A DNA stretch of 64,000 nucleotides, taken from NCBI RefSeq assembly GCF_000826655.1, contig NZ_JXJO01000017.1:1-64000 (forward strand), read 5' to 3'. The stretch comes from Psychroserpens damuponensis (GTDB lineage Bacteria; Bacteroidota; Bacteroidia; Flavobacteriales; Flavobacteriaceae). Made by a program: the position numbers and the translations under genes. A model generated the notes under the pieces. It was not told the origin of the DNA and did not search any database. It saw only the letters and a list, made by a program, of their open reading frames with translations. Numbering within the stretch: the first letter of the stretch is position 1; every line of letters begins with the position of its first letter. Of this stretch, positions 8,547 to 19,386 are shown piece after piece.

Positions 8547-9482
8547 ATGAAAAATTACACCAAAATAAAGGATATTATCAATCTACCAGAAACGATTAAA
8601 GACGCCATTTTATTAAAAATGAATCCTTTTGAATTTCAAGATTTAGGAAAACACAAAACCTTAGTGATGCTCTTTTTTAATTCGAGTTTAAGAACCCGTT
8701 TAAGTACCGAAAAAGCAGCAAAAAACTTAGGTATGGAAGTCATGATTTTAAACATCAACGACGCTTGGAATCTAGAGTTTGAAGATGGCACCATTATGAA
8801 TATGGACAAATCTGAACACATCAAAGAAGCCGCACAAGTGATTTCTCAATATGCAGATATTATTGCTGTAAGAGCTTTTCCAACGTTACAAGATAAAGCT
8901 AAAGACGAATCGGAATACATTCTCAATAACTTAAAAAAACATGCAACAGTGCCAATTGTAAACATGGAAAGCGCAACAGCGCATCCTTTACAAGCCTTAG
9001 CTGATGCGATTACAATAACTGAACTCACTGAGAAAGCAAAACCAAAAGTCGTATTGTCCTGGGCACCACATCCTAAAGCATTGCCACAAGCGGTTGCAAA
9101 TTCGTTTATAGAAATGATTCAAAATATGGATGTTGATTTAACAATCACACATCCTGAAGGTTATGAGTTAAGTGAAGCAATCACTAAAAACACACCAATT
9201 AATTACAACCAAGAAGAAGCCTTAAAAGATGCCGATTTTGTGTACACCAAAAACTGGAGTAGCTATAATAACTACGGAAAAGTGCTTAGTCAAGATAATA
9301 GCTGGATGGTTACAAAAGCTAAATTAGGACATGCAAAATTTATGCATTGTTTACCAGTAAGAAGAAATGTAGTTGTAGAAGATACTGTTTTAGATAGCGA
9401 CCAATCTGTGGTGATACAACAAGCAAATAATAGAACTTATGCAGCTCAGATTGTGTTGAAGCAGATTTTGGAAGATTTATAA
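8547..9482 (+). CDS. argF': N-acylornithine carbamoyltransferase (ArgF' type)
   Basis: Carbamoylates N-acylornithine to N-acylcitrulline; Bacteroidota use this in place of ordinary ornithine transcarbamylase. The carbamoyl-phosphate site is FFNSSLRTRLST (43-54), with SATAHPLQALAD and the C-terminal MHCLPVRRN block. I chose the ATG at 8547; the GTG two codons upstream adds only GTG-AAC and touches the hairpin. By memory-based alignment the specificity residue (Pro in Bacteroides N-succinyl enzymes, Glu in Xanthomonas N-acetyl enzymes) falls on Ser89 in MDKSEH, so the acyl group is unclear. The length of 311 residues is normal. Confidence 0.93.
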   Translation: MKNYTKIKDIINLPETIKDAILLKMNPFEFQDLGKHKTLVMLFFNSSLRTRLSTEKAAKNLGMEVMILNINDAWNLEFEDGTIMNMDKSEHIKEAAQVISQYADIIAVRAFPTLQDKAKDESEYILNNLKKHATVPIVNMESATAHPLQALADAITITELTEKAKPKVVLSWAPHPKALPQAVANSFIEMIQNMDVDLTITHPEGYELSEAITKNTPINYNQEEALKDADFVYTKNWSSYNNYGKVLSQDNSWMVTKAKLGHAKFMHCLPVRRNVVVEDTVLDSDQSVVIQQANNRTYAAQIVLKQILEDL

Positions 9483-9490
9483 CTTATAAT

Positions 9491-9545
9491 GTCATTTAGA
9501 GCATAGCGAAGCATCTTTTTAAAATGAGATTCCTCGATGCCAATG
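9491..9545 (+). repeat. Dispersed imperfect inverted repeat
   Basis: GTCATTTAGAGCATAGCGAAG at the left and CGATGCCAATGA at the right form imperfect complementary ends across the argF'-argB gap. Same family as 7297-7363. Confidence 0.45.
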
Positions 9546-9558
9546 AAAAAACAATAAG

Positions 9559-10335
9559 ATGAAAACAATAAAAGTCATAAAAATAGGTGGAAACATCATC
9601 GATAACAAAGAGGTCTTAGCTACATTTCTAAAAAGTTTTGCAACTATATCAGGCCCAAAAGTTTTGGTTCATGGAGGCGGAAAATTAGCCTCTAAATTAG
9701 CTAAACAGATGAATATTCCTGTAAAAATGAATGAGGGCAGACGCATCACAGATGCCGAGACTCTAGACATTATCACTATGGTTTATGCAGGCAAAATCAA
9801 TAAAAATATTGTAGCGCAATTACAAGCTAATAATTGCAATGCAATTGGATTTTCTGGAGCAGACGGAAATACTATTGTTTCGATAAAAAGACCTATTAAA
9901 ACCATCGATTACGGTTTTGCTGGTGATGTAAAAAAAGTAAATACAAAAGCTTTAGAGGTTTTATTAAATAATACCATCACACCTGTATTTTGCGCCATTA
10001 CTCATGATACAAACGGACAATTACTAAACACAAATGCAGATACTATTGCTTCGGAATTAGCCATTGGGTTATCATCAATTTTCAACACAGAATTATATTA
10101 TTGCTTCGAAAAAAATGGTGTGCTCAAAGATATAGAGTATGAAGATTCAGTAATTGAAAACATCAACACTAAAAGCTATAAAACACTAAAGGAAAACAAC
10201 ATTATATTCGAAGGTATGCTACCTAAACTAAACAACTGTTTTCATGCTATAAATAAAAACGTTCAAAAAGTTTGTATTGGCAAATCAGATATGCTTTTCA
10301 ACTTCAATAATAAACATACAACCATTACAAAATGA
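9559..10335 (+). CDS. argB: N-acylglutamate kinase
   Basis: Phosphorylates N-acylglutamate, the second step of the pathway. The amino-acid-kinase fold shows KIGGNIID near the start, VHGGGKLASKLAKQM (near residue 38) and the C-terminal NTNADTIASELAIGL block. At 258 residues it is a standard unfused kinase with no N-terminal arginine-sensing extension, so feedback by arginine on this enzyme may be weak. It overlaps argE by four bases (ATGA), implying translational coupling. Confidence 0.93.
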   Translation: MKTIKVIKIGGNIIDNKEVLATFLKSFATISGPKVLVHGGGKLASKLAKQMNIPVKMNEGRRITDAETLDIITMVYAGKINKNIVAQLQANNCNAIGFSGADGNTIVSIKRPIKTIDYGFAGDVKKVNTKALEVLLNNTITPVFCAITHDTNGQLLNTNADTIASELAIGLSSIFNTELYYCFEKNGVLKDIEYEDSVIENINTKSYKTLKENNIIFEGMLPKLNNCFHAINKNVQKVCIGKSDMLFNFNNKHTTITK

Positions 10336-11402
10336 TTAAAAAACTCACAACAGAAGCGATTGCTTTACTAAAGCAACTCATAGAAACACAGTCATTTTCT
10401 TCAGAAGAAAACAATACAGCATTGCTTATTGAAGATTGGTTTACAACACACCATGTGCCATTTAAGAGGAATAATCACAACATTTGGGCAACCAACAAAT
10501 ATTTTGACGAGAGTAGGCCAACACTACTCTTAAACTCACATCACGATACAGTGAAACCAAATAATGGCTACACCAAAGACCCATTTAAAGCCATAGTTGA
10601 AGATGGAAAATTATACGGATTAGGCAGTAATGATGCTGGTGGCTGTTTAGTCTCTTTGATTGCTACGTTCACGTATTTTTATAACAAAAAAGACCTCAAC
10701 TACAACTTAGTGATTGTTGCGTCTGCCGAAGAAGAAAGCAGTGGGCCAAACGGATTAAATAGCATGTTACCAATCATCCCAAAAATTGATGTTGCTATTG
10801 TTGGCGAACCAACTTTAATGAATTTAGCAGTTGCCGAAAAAGGCTTAGTCGTTTTTGATGCCAAAGTAAAAGGAACAGCTAGTCACGCTGCACATCCAAA
10901 TAATGACAATTCAATCTATAACACTATTGATGTTTTAAAATGGTTTCAAGAGTATAAATTTGAAAGGAAGTCACCAGTTTTAGGCGATGTAAAAATGACG
11001 GTTACGCAAATTAATGCAGGCAGACAACACAATGCTGTTCCTGCAGAAGTAGATTTAGTGATTGATGTACGTGTAAATGACAAATATTCAAATCAGGAAA
11101 TTTCAGAAATACTAACAAAAAAATCACATTGCACTAGTATTACAGCTCGTAGCCTACGATTAAATTCATCGTCAATTTCTAATAATCATGAACTCGTAAA
11201 GGCAGGAATTGAATTAGGAAGAGAAACTTACGGATCGCCAACACTTTCAGACCAATCTGTTCTAACTTGTCAGTCGTTAAAATTAGGACCTGGAGATAGC
11301 ACGCGTTCGCATACAGCAGATGAGTTTATTTATTTAGCTGAAATTGAGGAAGGTGTTGATTTGTATATTAAGTTACTAGAGAAGGTATTGTTAAAAAGAT
11401 AA
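10332..11402 (+). CDS. argE: M20 deacylase, N-acylornithine/N-acylcitrulline type
   Basis: Zinc aminoacylase removing the acyl group in arginine synthesis. M20 metal and catalytic motifs are LLNSHHDTVKP (about 70-80), GSNDAGG (about 98), ASAEEESSG (about 131) and the late histidine in RSHTADEF. The start overlaps argB's stop. In organisms with ArgF', the real substrate is N-acylcitrulline, since carbamoylation precedes deacylation; that is inference from context. At 356 residues it is typical. A 142-base gap with an inverted repeat separates it from argH. Confidence 0.9.
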   Translation: MIKKLTTEAIALLKQLIETQSFSSEENNTALLIEDWFTTHHVPFKRNNHNIWATNKYFDESRPTLLLNSHHDTVKPNNGYTKDPFKAIVEDGKLYGLGSNDAGGCLVSLIATFTYFYNKKDLNYNLVIVASAEEESSGPNGLNSMLPIIPKIDVAIVGEPTLMNLAVAEKGLVVFDAKVKGTASHAAHPNNDNSIYNTIDVLKWFQEYKFERKSPVLGDVKMTVTQINAGRQHNAVPAEVDLVIDVRVNDKYSNQEISEILTKKSHCTSITARSLRLNSSSISNNHELVKAGIELGRETYGSPTLSDQSVLTCQSLKLGPGDSTRSHTADEFIYLAEIEEGVDLYIKLLEKVLLKR

Positions 11403-11461
11403 AAACAGAGAAAAGATTATAGAATAAAGACACAAAAGCTAAGAATCAAGACTTAAATGCT

Positions 11462-11525
11462 TATGTATGAGAAAGCAGTCTATTTTCTATCAGCGAAGCG
11501 GTCTTATTTCTATTCTCTATACATA
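11462..11525 (+). repeat. Inverted repeat in the argE-argH gap
   Basis: TATGTATGAGAA (11462-11473) is nearly complementary to TTCTCTATACATA (11513-11525), with GCGAAGCGG in the loop, which recalls the other dispersed repeats. No promoter box is evident. Confidence 0.35.
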
Positions 11526-11544
11526 AAAATTAAAATTTGGAACT

Positions 11545-12819
11545 ATGAAATTATGGGACAAAGGGTTTTCAATAGATAAAAAAATAGAATTATTTACCGT
11601 TGGTAACGACAGAGAAATAGACATGCATATCGCAAAACATGACGTACAAGCGTCTTTAGCACATGCTATAATGCTAGAGTCAATTGGTATTATTTCTTCG
11701 GAAGAATTAACTCAACTAAAATCAGGATTAAAAATTTTAGCAGAATCTATAGAAGCTAGAACATTTATAATTGAAGATACTTTTGAAGATGTACATTCTA
11801 AAATTGAACACGAGCTTACAAAAACTCTAGGTGACGTTGGAAAGAAAATCCACACGGCACGTTCTAGAAATGACCAAGTTTTAGTGGCACTTCAACTTTA
11901 CTATAAAGAGAACCTTCAAATCATAAACGACAAAACGAAGACGTTTTTTGATACACTTTTAGGTCTTTCTGAAACTCACAAAAGCAAACTTCTACCTGGT
12001 TACACACATTTACAAGTTGCTATGCCATCATCCTTCGGATTATGGTTTTCTGCCTATGCCGAATTATTAATTGATGATGTTTATGTATTAAATGCTGTAT
12101 CAAAAATCACAGACCAAAATGTTTTAGGTTCGGCTGCTGGTTACGGAAGCTCATTTCCTATTGATAGAGCTATTACGACTAAAGAATTAGGCTTCTCGAC
12201 TTTAAAATACAATGTAGTTGCTGCTCAATTGAGTAGAGGAAAAAGTGAACGTGCAATTGCAAGTGCATTAGGCGGCTTATGTAATACCATGGCACGTTTT
12301 GCGATGGATATTTGCTTATATATGAGTCAGAATTTTGCATTTATTACGTTTCCTGACGAATTAACAACCGGAAGTAGTATTATGCCACACAAAAAGAATC
12401 CTGATGTGTTTGAATTAATTAGAGGCAAGTGTAATAAAATTCAAGCTTTACATTCTGAAATGTTACTCATCACCAACAATTTACCAAGTGGTTACCATAG
12501 AGATTTTCAATTATTGAAAGAGAATATTATCAATGCTTTTGAAGATGTTAAAGATATTTTAGATATTTTTAATTATTCCATCCAACAAATCATTGTGAAA
12601 GATATTGACCTCAACGATGAAAAATATCAATACTTATTTACGGTTGACAGCATAAACAATTTGGTAGTTGATGGCATGAGTTTTAGAGACGCCTATCAAA
12701 AAATTGGAAATCAAGTACAAACCGGAACATATCAACCCGATTTAGGCAAAGAACATTCACATATTGGAAGTATTCATAATTTATGTTTGGATGATATTCG
12801 AGCTAAGTTTCCGAAGTAA
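11545..12819 (+). CDS. argH: Argininosuccinate lyase
   Basis: Splits argininosuccinate to arginine and fumarate, closing the pathway. The fumarase/aspartase superfamily signature GSSIMPHKKNPDVFELIRGK is near residue 279 and TARSRNDQV near 107. It has 424 residues, within the family range, although the C-terminal domain is short. It is the last gene of the operon and converges with gltD; a shared hairpin and an A17 tract begin at its stop codon. Confidence 0.95.
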   Translation: MKLWDKGFSIDKKIELFTVGNDREIDMHIAKHDVQASLAHAIMLESIGIISSEELTQLKSGLKILAESIEARTFIIEDTFEDVHSKIEHELTKTLGDVGKKIHTARSRNDQVLVALQLYYKENLQIINDKTKTFFDTLLGLSETHKSKLLPGYTHLQVAMPSSFGLWFSAYAELLIDDVYVLNAVSKITDQNVLGSAAGYGSSFPIDRAITTKELGFSTLKYNVVAAQLSRGKSERAIASALGGLCNTMARFAMDICLYMSQNFAFITFPDELTTGSSIMPHKKNPDVFELIRGKCNKIQALHSEMLLITNNLPSGYHRDFQLLKENIINAFEDVKDILDIFNYSIQQIIVKDIDLNDEKYQYLFTVDSINNLVVDGMSFRDAYQKIGNQVQTGTYQPDLGKEHSHIGSIHNLCLDDIRAKFPK

Positions 12820-12857
12820 AAAAAAAAAAAAAAAGCATCTCTTACCAGATGCTTTTT
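12818..12857. terminator. Bidirectional terminator between argH and gltD
   Basis: A run of 17 A's beginning in the argH stop codon, then GCATCT-CTTACC-AGATGC and TTTTT. On the + strand the stem is followed by five T's; on the minus strand, serving gltD, by a 17-base T-run. The two genes converge here. Confidence 0.85.
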
Positions 12858-12878
12858 AAACATAAATTAGTTTCAAAA

Positions 12879-14342
12879 TTATAGTCCTACCAAATCGCCT
12901 TCTTCATTTTTAGTAGCCAAATCTGATTTACCCATTAAGTAAATATCAACTTGTCTGGCTGCTTCTCTACCTTCAGAAATTGCCCAAACGATTAAAGATT
13001 GCCCTCTTCGCATATCGCCTGCTGTGAATATATTTGGTATGTTAGTTTGGTATTTTCCATAACTCGCTTTGTAGTTAGAACGTGCATCTCTATCTAAACC
13101 TAGCTTATCTGCTATTGTAGATTCCGGACCAGTGAAACCAAGTGCCAACAATGCTAAATCACACTTCCAAGTTTTCTCTGTACCAGGAATTTCAATTAAT
13201 TTTGGACGCTCGCCAGGCACCATTTCCCATTCTACATTTACAGTTTTTAAGGCTGTTAATTTTCCTTTAGCATTAGTAACAAACTCTTTAGTATTGATTA
13301 ACCAGTTACGCTCTACTCCTTCTTTATGAGACGACGATGTTTTTAATTGTAATGGCCAATACGGCCAAGGAGTTGATGACGAACGATGTCCTGGTGGCTT
13401 TGGCATAATTTCAAAATTTACTACCGATTTTGCACCTTGACGATTTGATGTCCCAATACAATCAGATCCTGTATCACCACCTCCAATGACAATCACATTT
13501 TTACCAGTTGCTAAAACTTGATCTTTTATTTTCTGTCCGAAAACAGTTTTTGTCTGCTGCGTTAAAAAGTCCATAGCTTGCACTACGTCATCTGCATCGA
13601 TACCTGGCGTTGGTAGACTTCGTCTTTCAGTTGCTCCTCCACAAAGTACTACAGCATCAAACTTTTTCAACTCTTCAACATCGTAATTCACACCAACATT
13701 TACATTGGTTTTAAATACAATGCCTTCTGCTTCAAGAATCGCTAAACGACGATCTATGATGCCTTTTTCCATTTTAAAATTCGGAATTCCGTAGCGTAAT
13801 AATCCACCAATAGCATCATCACGTTCAAAAACAGTTACGGTGTGACCAGCTCTATTTAATTGTTGTGCAGCTGCTAATCCTGCAGGACCAGAACCAACTA
13901 CTGCAATCGTTTTTCCTGTTCTTACTTTTGGTGGTTGTGGTTTAATCCAACCTTCTTTAAAAGCGCGTTCAACTATATTTTTCTCGATATTTTCTATTGA
14001 TACTGGATCTTCAATAATTCCTAAAACGCATGCTTGCTCACAAGGTGCAGAACACAAACGACCTGTAAATTCAGGGAAATTATTTGTAGAATGCAAAATC
14101 CAAGAGGCTTTTTGCCACTCACCTTGATGCACCATGTGGTTAAAATCTGGAATGAGATTTCCAAGTGGACACCCACTATGACAAAATGGAATTCCACAAT
14201 CCATACAACGCGACCCTTGTTCGGTCATCTCTTTATCCTTTAAAGGAACCGTAAATTCATTATAATGTTTTACACGATCCTTTACGGGTTTGTATGACTC
14301 ATCTTTTCTTTCGAATTCTTTAAAACCTGTTACTTTTCCCAT
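12879..14342 (-). CDS. gltD: Glutamate synthase, small (beta) subunit
   Basis: Passes electrons from NADPH to the large subunit of glutamate synthase. The N-terminal Fe-S ligands are CMDCGIPFCHSGCPLGN (near residue 47) with CSAPCEQACV (near 97); the FAD fold GSGPAGLAAAQQ is near 151 and the NADPH fold VIGGGDTGSDC near 286. It has 487 residues, a standard length. The gene lies 88 bases downstream of gltB on the minus strand, with a perfect 8-bp hairpin four bases before its ATG. The two form the GOGAT operon, and its neighbours are the ammonium-uptake genes. Confidence 0.96.
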   Translation of the reverse strand: MGKVTGFKEFERKDESYKPVKDRVKHYNEFTVPLKDKEMTEQGSRCMDCGIPFCHSGCPLGNLIPDFNHMVHQGEWQKASWILHSTNNFPEFTGRLCSAPCEQACVLGIIEDPVSIENIEKNIVERAFKEGWIKPQPPKVRTGKTIAVVGSGPAGLAAAQQLNRAGHTVTVFERDDAIGGLLRYGIPNFKMEKGIIDRRLAILEAEGIVFKTNVNVGVNYDVEELKKFDAVVLCGGATERRSLPTPGIDADDVVQAMDFLTQQTKTVFGQKIKDQVLATGKNVIVIGGGDTGSDCIGTSNRQGAKSVVNFEIMPKPPGHRSSSTPWPYWPLQLKTSSSHKEGVERNWLINTKEFVTNAKGKLTALKTVNVEWEMVPGERPKLIEIPGTEKTWKCDLALLALGFTGPESTIADKLGLDRDARSNYKASYGKYQTNIPNIFTAGDMRRGQSLIVWAISEGREAARQVDIYLMGKSDLATKNEEGDLVGL

Positions 14343-14345
14343 TTT

Positions 14346-14365
14346 ATTCCTGCGAAAGCAGGAAT
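14346..14365 (-). repeat. Start-proximal stem-loop before gltD
   Basis: Read in the gene's sense, ATTCCTGC-TTTC-GCAGGAAT: a perfect 8-bp stem with a TTTC loop, three bases upstream of the ATG. It is the strongest member of the family. Confidence 0.7.
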
Positions 14366-14430
14366 CTCTTCCATACTTTCTAAATTTAAATTCCTATTCT
14401 TTAACTCTTCAAAACAGCGTAACACTATGA

Positions 14431-17400
14431 CTATGCTATTTCTAATTCTTCAACCATTTGTTCTTCTGTCTCTAAACGCTTCAATGCACGTTTGTATTCC
14501 GTAGGCATGACGCGTACAAAATGCTTCAAGCTTGTTTCCCAATCATCTAATAGCGATTTTCCTAAATCACTGTTTGTATATTTTACGTGCTTCTCTATCA
14601 TTGCTTTTAAATCGTTCGCATCTTTCTTCAGAATCTTTTCAAACTCTATAGTTTCGGTATTACACAAACCATTTTTAAACTTGTTTTCTGGATCGTATAC
14701 ATAAGCGATTCCCCCACTCATACCTGCAGCAAAGTTTCGTCCTGTTTTACCAAGAACTACTACTTTTCCACCAGTCATGTACTCACAACAGTGATCTCCT
14801 ACACCTTCTACAACCGCAGTTGCACCAGAGTTTCTTACTGCAAAACGCTCGCCTGCAATTCCGTTAATGTAAGCCTGACCCTCAACAGCTCCAAACAAGC
14901 ACACATTACCAATAATGATATTGTTCTCTGCTTTGAAATCTGCCTTTTCAGGTTTCTTTACAATTAATTTGGCTCCAGACAAACCTTTACCTAAATAATC
15001 ATTGGTATTTCCTTGAAGGTTAAATGTTAATCCGTGAGCTCCAAAAGCTCCGAAACTTTGTCCGGCTGAACCTTCAAAATGGATATTTAAGGTATCTTCA
15101 GGTAATCCTAAATGACCATATATTTTCGAAATTTCGTTACTTACAATTGCTCCAACAGTTCTATTAGTATTCTTAATAGGATACGATAATGTCATTTGCT
15201 CTTTTCGGTATAAAGCACGATGTGAATCTTTCAAAATTCTGAAATCTAAAACACTATCTAAGTTGTGTTCTTGCTTCTCAGTATTTTTAACCGTCATTTG
15301 CTTATAGACTTCTGGTCTGTGTAAAATTGAAGATAAATCTAGGCCTTTAGCTTTGTAATGCTTGATGGCTTTATTGGCATTAATTTTATGCGTTTGACCA
15401 ACCATTTCTGCCATTGATCTAAATCCAAGTTCTGCCATAATTGCTCTTAATTCTTCTGCGATATAATAGAAGAAATTAATAACGTGCTCTGGTGTGCCTT
15501 TAAAGTTTTTACGCAATTCTTTGTCTTGTGTTGCGATACCAACAGGACAGGTATTTAAATGACATTTACGCATCATAATACAACCTGAAGCGACCAAAGG
15601 TGCCGTGGCGAAACCAAATTCCTCAGCTCCTAATAAAGCTGCAATAGCAACATCACGACCAGTTTTTAATTGTCCGTCACACTCTACAACAATTCTACTT
15701 CTTAAATTATTAAGTACTAAAGTTTGTTGCGCTTCTGCTAAACCAAGTTCCCATGGTAAACCAGCATGCTTTAACGATGTTAAAGGTGATGCTCCTGTTC
15801 CACCATCGTAACCTGCGATGAGTACAACATCTGCTTTTGCTTTTGCAACACCAGCTGCGATGGTACCAACACCAACCTCAGAGACTAATTTTACATTAAT
15901 TCTAGCATCTCGATTTGCATTTTTAAGATCGTAAATTAATTGTGCTAAATCTTCAATAGAATAAATATCGTGATGTGGTGGTGGCGAAATTAATCCCACG
16001 AATGGTGTTGAGTTACGAGCCGCAGCAATCCAAGGTAGTACCTTTTCGCCTGGCAACTGACCGCCTTCTCCAGGTTTTGCACCTTGAGCCATTTTAATTT
16101 GAATCTCTTTCGCATTGGTTAAATAATGCGACGTTACACCAAAACGACCAGAAGCTACTTGCTTAATTGCAGAGTTTCTGCTATCTCCATTCACATCTGG
16201 CTGAAAACGTCTTCTGTCTTCTCCACCTTCTCCAGAATTAGATTTTCCTCCAATTCTATTCATGGCAATGGCTAAATTCTCATGTGCTTCACGAGAAATT
16301 GAACCATAAGACATGGCTCCTGTTTTGAAACGTTTTACAATTTCTGTCCAAGGCTCTACTTCTTCAATTGGAATAGGATCGATATTATTAAATTCGAATA
16401 AGCCTCGAATGGTCATTAAATTTTTTGATTGCTCATTGATGTTTTTTGCATACACATCATAACTCGCTTGATCGCTTAAACGAACCGCTTGTTGTAATTT
16501 GGCAACCGTTGTTGGATTAAATAAATGTTTTTCTCCATTTCGTCTCCATCGGTAATCGCCACCAATATTTAACCCTAAACGTTTATCTAAAACATTACTT
16601 GGATACGCATGTTTGTATCGTTTATCAATTTCTTTTTCGATTTCATACAACCCAATACCTTCAATTCTTGATGCTGTATATGGGAAATATTTTTCTACAA
16701 ATTGTGAATTAAAACCAACGATTTCGAAAATTTGAGAACCTCTATACGAACGTAACGTCGAAATTCCAATTTTGTTCATTACTTTCAGAATTCCTTTTCC
16801 GATGGCTTTATTGAAATTATCAACTGCTTTCTGCTCGTCCATATTCGTTATGAAACCATCTGTCACTTGCATTCTGATAATTTCGTTAACCATATAGGGA
16901 TTTACAGCAGATGCGCCATAACCAAATAAGGTTGCGAAATGATGTGGCTCACGTGGTTCTGCAGATTCGATTATAATATCGAAATAGGAACGCTTACGTA
17001 AACGGTTCATTTGATGACTCACATAGGAACACGCTAACAGCGAAGGAATTGGCGCCATGACCTTACTTACGCCTCTATCTGATAAAATGATGATATTGGT
17101 TTTTCGAGTCAGCGCTTTTTCAATTTGAATAATAATATTATCTAAAGCATCTTCCAACCCGTTAAGTCCTTTATCTTTTTGATAAAGTAATTCCACTGTT
17201 TCAGCTTTAAAACCTTCCACTTGAATATTTCTAATTTTTGCTAAATCGTCATTTGATATTACTGGATTCTGAATTTTCAACTTTCGACATTGTCTTTCTG
17301 TAATGCTGAAAATATTTCTATCCTTTCCTAAAGAGAGACTAATATCTGTTACAATTTCTTCTCTAATTCCGTCTAAAGGCGGATTAGTTACTTGCGCGAA

Positions 17401-18945
17401 TAATTGCTTAAAGTAGTTTGAAATTAACTGTGGTTTGTTTGATAACACAGCTAAAGGCGTATCGATTCCCATGGAACCTAAAGCTTCTTTGGCTTTTTGC
17501 GCCATTGGTGTGATGACCTCTTGAATATCTTCGTACGTATAATTAAACAGACGTTGTCTTGTTTTAATATCTAACAACTCTACAGGACAAGTTTCGCCTG
17601 TGTATGGAATATCTTTTAAATGCAATCTCGTCTTATCTAACCACTCTTGATATGGTCTCTCCTTAACGATTTTACTTTTTATTTCTTCGTCATTAATAAT
17701 ACGACCTTGGTTCATGTCTACTAAAAACATTTTACCTGGCTCTAAACGACCATGACTTTGTACATCTTCAGGATCGATATCAACAACTCCAATTTCCGAA
17801 GACATTATTAGTTTACCACTTTTGGTAACCGTATAACGCGATGGCCTTAAACCATTTCTATCTAAAAGTGCACCTATATAATTACCATCTGTAAATGGTA
17901 CAGAAGCTGGACCATCCCAAGGCTCCATAATACATGCGTTGTAATCGTAAAACGCTTTACGCTCTGGCGACATGGTTTTATGTTTTTCCCATGCTTCAGG
18001 AATCATCATCATCATGACTTCTGGTAGAGATCTTCCGGTATGCGTTAGCAATTCTACCACCATATCCATAGATGCCGAATCTGACTTTCCTGGCAAAATG
18101 ATTGGGAATAATTTATCGATTTGCGGACCGAAGACATCACTTTTCATGATTTCTTCACGAACACGCATTCTACTCACGTTTCCACGAAGGGTGTTAATTT
18201 CTCCATTCTGACACATAAATCGAAATGGTTGCGCTAACTCCCAAGTTGGCATTGTATTGGTAGAAAAACGTTGGTGCACCAAAGCTAATCTTGTTACCAA
18301 ATCATCTTCTTGTAAATCTTTATAATAAGAACCTATATCTTCTGGCATAATGATACCTTTATATATAAGTGTATTGATTGATAAACTAGACACATAGAAA
18401 TAAGTACTTTGCGACATTTTTGATTGTCGTACAATATGCTCAGTAATTTTACGTGCAGCATAGAGTTTTGCTTTAAAGTCTTCTTCGGAAACTTCATTTG
18501 ATTTACCAACGAATAGTTGTTCAATATTTGGCTCTGAAGCCAAAGCGATTTCTCCTAGTTGCGTAGAATCTACAGGCACCTCTCTCCAACCTATAACCGT
18601 TAGACCTTGAGCGAGAATTTCTTTCTCAAAATGATCCTTACAAAACTTGTATTGATTTCTATTTTTTGGCAAGAACACCATACCTACAGCATACTTCCCT
18701 TTAACAGGAACTTTAAAACCACAAACACGCTTAAAATAGGCATGTGGAATATCTATTAACAAACCTGCTCCATCACCCGTTTTCCCATCAGCACTTACAC
18801 CTCCTCGATGCTCTAATTTCACTAATATTTCTAGTGCATCATGTATAATTTGGTTTGTCTTTTCTCCCTTTAGATTACAGATAAATCCTGCTCCACAATT
18901 TTCGTGTTCAAATTCTGGCAAATAGAGTCCTTGTTTTTTAAACAT
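14431..18945 (-). CDS. gltB: Glutamate synthase, large (alpha) subunit
   Basis: Makes two glutamates from glutamine and 2-oxoglutarate. The N-terminal amidotransferase nucleophile is expected at the Cys in HENCGAGF (residue 17) after propeptide removal. The central and FMN domains include [20 protein letters not shown], and the [3Fe-4S] ligands are [12 protein letters not shown]. The C-terminal GXGXG-rich beta-helix ends near [19 protein letters not shown]. Its 1504 residues match full-length bacterial GltB. It is the first gene of the operon, and a possible -7 box lies about 130 bases upstream (19074-19081). Confidence 0.97.
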   Translation of the reverse strand: MFKKQGLYLPEFEHENCGAGFICNLKGEKTNQIIHDALEILVKLEHRGGVSADGKTGDGAGLLIDIPHAYFKRVCGFKVPVKGKYAVGMVFLPKNRNQYKFCKDHFEKEILAQGLTVIGWREVPVDSTQLGEIALASEPNIEQLFVGKSNEVSEEDFKAKLYAARKITEHIVRQSKMSQSTYFYVSSLSINTLIYKGIIMPEDIGSYYKDLQEDDLVTRLALVHQRFSTNTMPTWELAQPFRFMCQNGEINTLRGNVSRMRVREEIMKSDVFGPQIDKLFPIILPGKSDSASMDMVVELLTHTGRSLPEVMMMMIPEAWEKHKTMSPERKAFYDYNACIMEPWDGPASVPFTDGNYIGALLDRNGLRPSRYTVTKSGKLIMSSEIGVVDIDPEDVQSHGRLEPGKMFLVDMNQGRIINDEEIKSKIVKERPYQEWLDKTRLHLKDIPYTGETCPVELLDIKTRQRLFNYTYEDIQEVITPMAQKAKEALGSMGIDTPLAVLSNKPQLISNYFKQLFAQVTNPPLDGIREEIVTDISLSLGKDRNIFSITERQCRKLKIQNPVISNDDLAKIRNIQVEGFKAETVELLYQKDKGLNGLEDALDNIIIQIEKALTRKTNIIILSDRGVSKVMAPIPSLLACSYVSHQMNRLRKRSYFDIIIESAEPREPHHFATLFGYGASAVNPYMVNEIIRMQVTDGFITNMDEQKAVDNFNKAIGKGILKVMNKIGISTLRSYRGSQIFEIVGFNSQFVEKYFPYTASRIEGIGLYEIEKEIDKRYKHAYPSNVLDKRLGLNIGGDYRWRRNGEKHLFNPTTVAKLQQAVRLSDQASYDVYAKNINEQSKNLMTIRGLFEFNNIDPIPIEEVEPWTEIVKRFKTGAMSYGSISREAHENLAIAMNRIGGKSNSGEGGEDRRRFQPDVNGDSRNSAIKQVASGRFGVTSHYLTNAKEIQIKMAQGAKPGEGGQLPGEKVLPWIAAARNSTPFVGLISPPPHHDIYSIEDLAQLIYDLKNANRDARINVKLVSEVGVGTIAAGVAKAKADVVLIAGYDGGTGASPLTSLKHAGLPWELGLAEAQQTLVLNNLRSRIVVECDGQLKTGRDVAIAALLGAEEFGFATAPLVASGCIMMRKCHLNTCPVGIATQDKELRKNFKGTPEHVINFFYYIAEELRAIMAELGFRSMAEMVGQTHKINANKAIKHYKAKGLDLSSILHRPEVYKQMTVKNTEKQEHNLDSVLDFRILKDSHRALYRKEQMTLSYPIKNTNRTVGAIVSNEISKIYGHLGLPEDTLNIHFEGSAGQSFGAFGAHGLTFNLQGNTNDYLGKGLSGAKLIVKKPEKADFKAENNIIIGNVCLFGAVEGQAYINGIAGERFAVRNSGATAVVEGVGDHCCEYMTGGKVVVLGKTGRNFAAGMSGGIAYVYDPENKFKNGLCNTETIEFEKILKKDANDLKAMIEKHVKYTNSDLGKSLLDDWETSLKHFVRVMPTEYKRALKRLETEEQMVEELEIA

Positions 18946-19073
18946 AAATAAAATATTTAAAGGTATTTCACACCTTATTACTCCTCTAATATAGATTCAA
19001 AAAATAGATAAAAAAAAATAGTTGAAAATTTTTCTCATATCGATAGTATAGTGCTTTTTGAATGAAAATTTTG

Positions 19074-19081
19074 CAAAAATA
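19074..19081 (-). promoter_or_regulatory. Candidate -7 box for gltB
   Basis: The minus strand reads TATTTTTG followed by CA, matching the Bacteroidota TAnnTTTG element. No good -33 TTTG is at the ideal distance (an ATTG lies a little further up). It would give a leader of about 120 bases for gltB. Confidence 0.35.
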
Positions 19082-19251
19082 ATGATTTATACTGCCGAAA
19101 AGACAATATTAAATCACCAATAAATATGACTAATATTTGCGAAAACATTTTCGAAAACTACTAAATATTAAAAATATATTACTAAATAAGCTTTTTTTAT
19201 GAAAAATTAAGAATTTAAGATTATTGATACAGTAAAAAAATAGGTTAAATT

Positions 19252-19314
19252 AATTTTAACCCTAAAAATTATAGGGTTTAAAATTAAATATTCATAAAAA
19301 TTAACTTTAAACCC
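19252..19314 (+). promoter_or_regulatory. Three-segment inverted repeat upstream of the porin-PII-amt operon
   Basis: AATTTTAACCCTA (19252-19264) pairs, with one bulge, with TAGGGTTTAAAATT (19272-19285). The GGGTTTAAA inside that second arm (19274-19282) is also a perfect complement of TTTAAACCC (19306-19314). Only one pairing can form at a time. It lies in the 441-base gltB-porin divergent gap; it could be an operator array or, if transcribed, an RNA switch for nitrogen genes. The rest of the gap (18946-19250) is very AT-rich and shows no gene. Confidence 0.45.
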
Positions 19315-19346
19315 CCTTTTTTAATAGGTTACAACCAAAGTTTATA

Positions 19347-19354
19347 TAGATTTG
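19347..19354 (+). promoter_or_regulatory. Candidate -7 box for the porin-PII-amt operon
   Basis: TAGATTTG fits the TAnnTTTG consensus, 32 bases before the porin ATG. A clear -33 element is missing. If correct, the three-segment inverted repeat is upstream of the start site and acts on DNA rather than RNA. Confidence 0.4.
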
Positions 19355-19386
19355 ACTAGAACCAATATATTTTAAATTTCATAATC

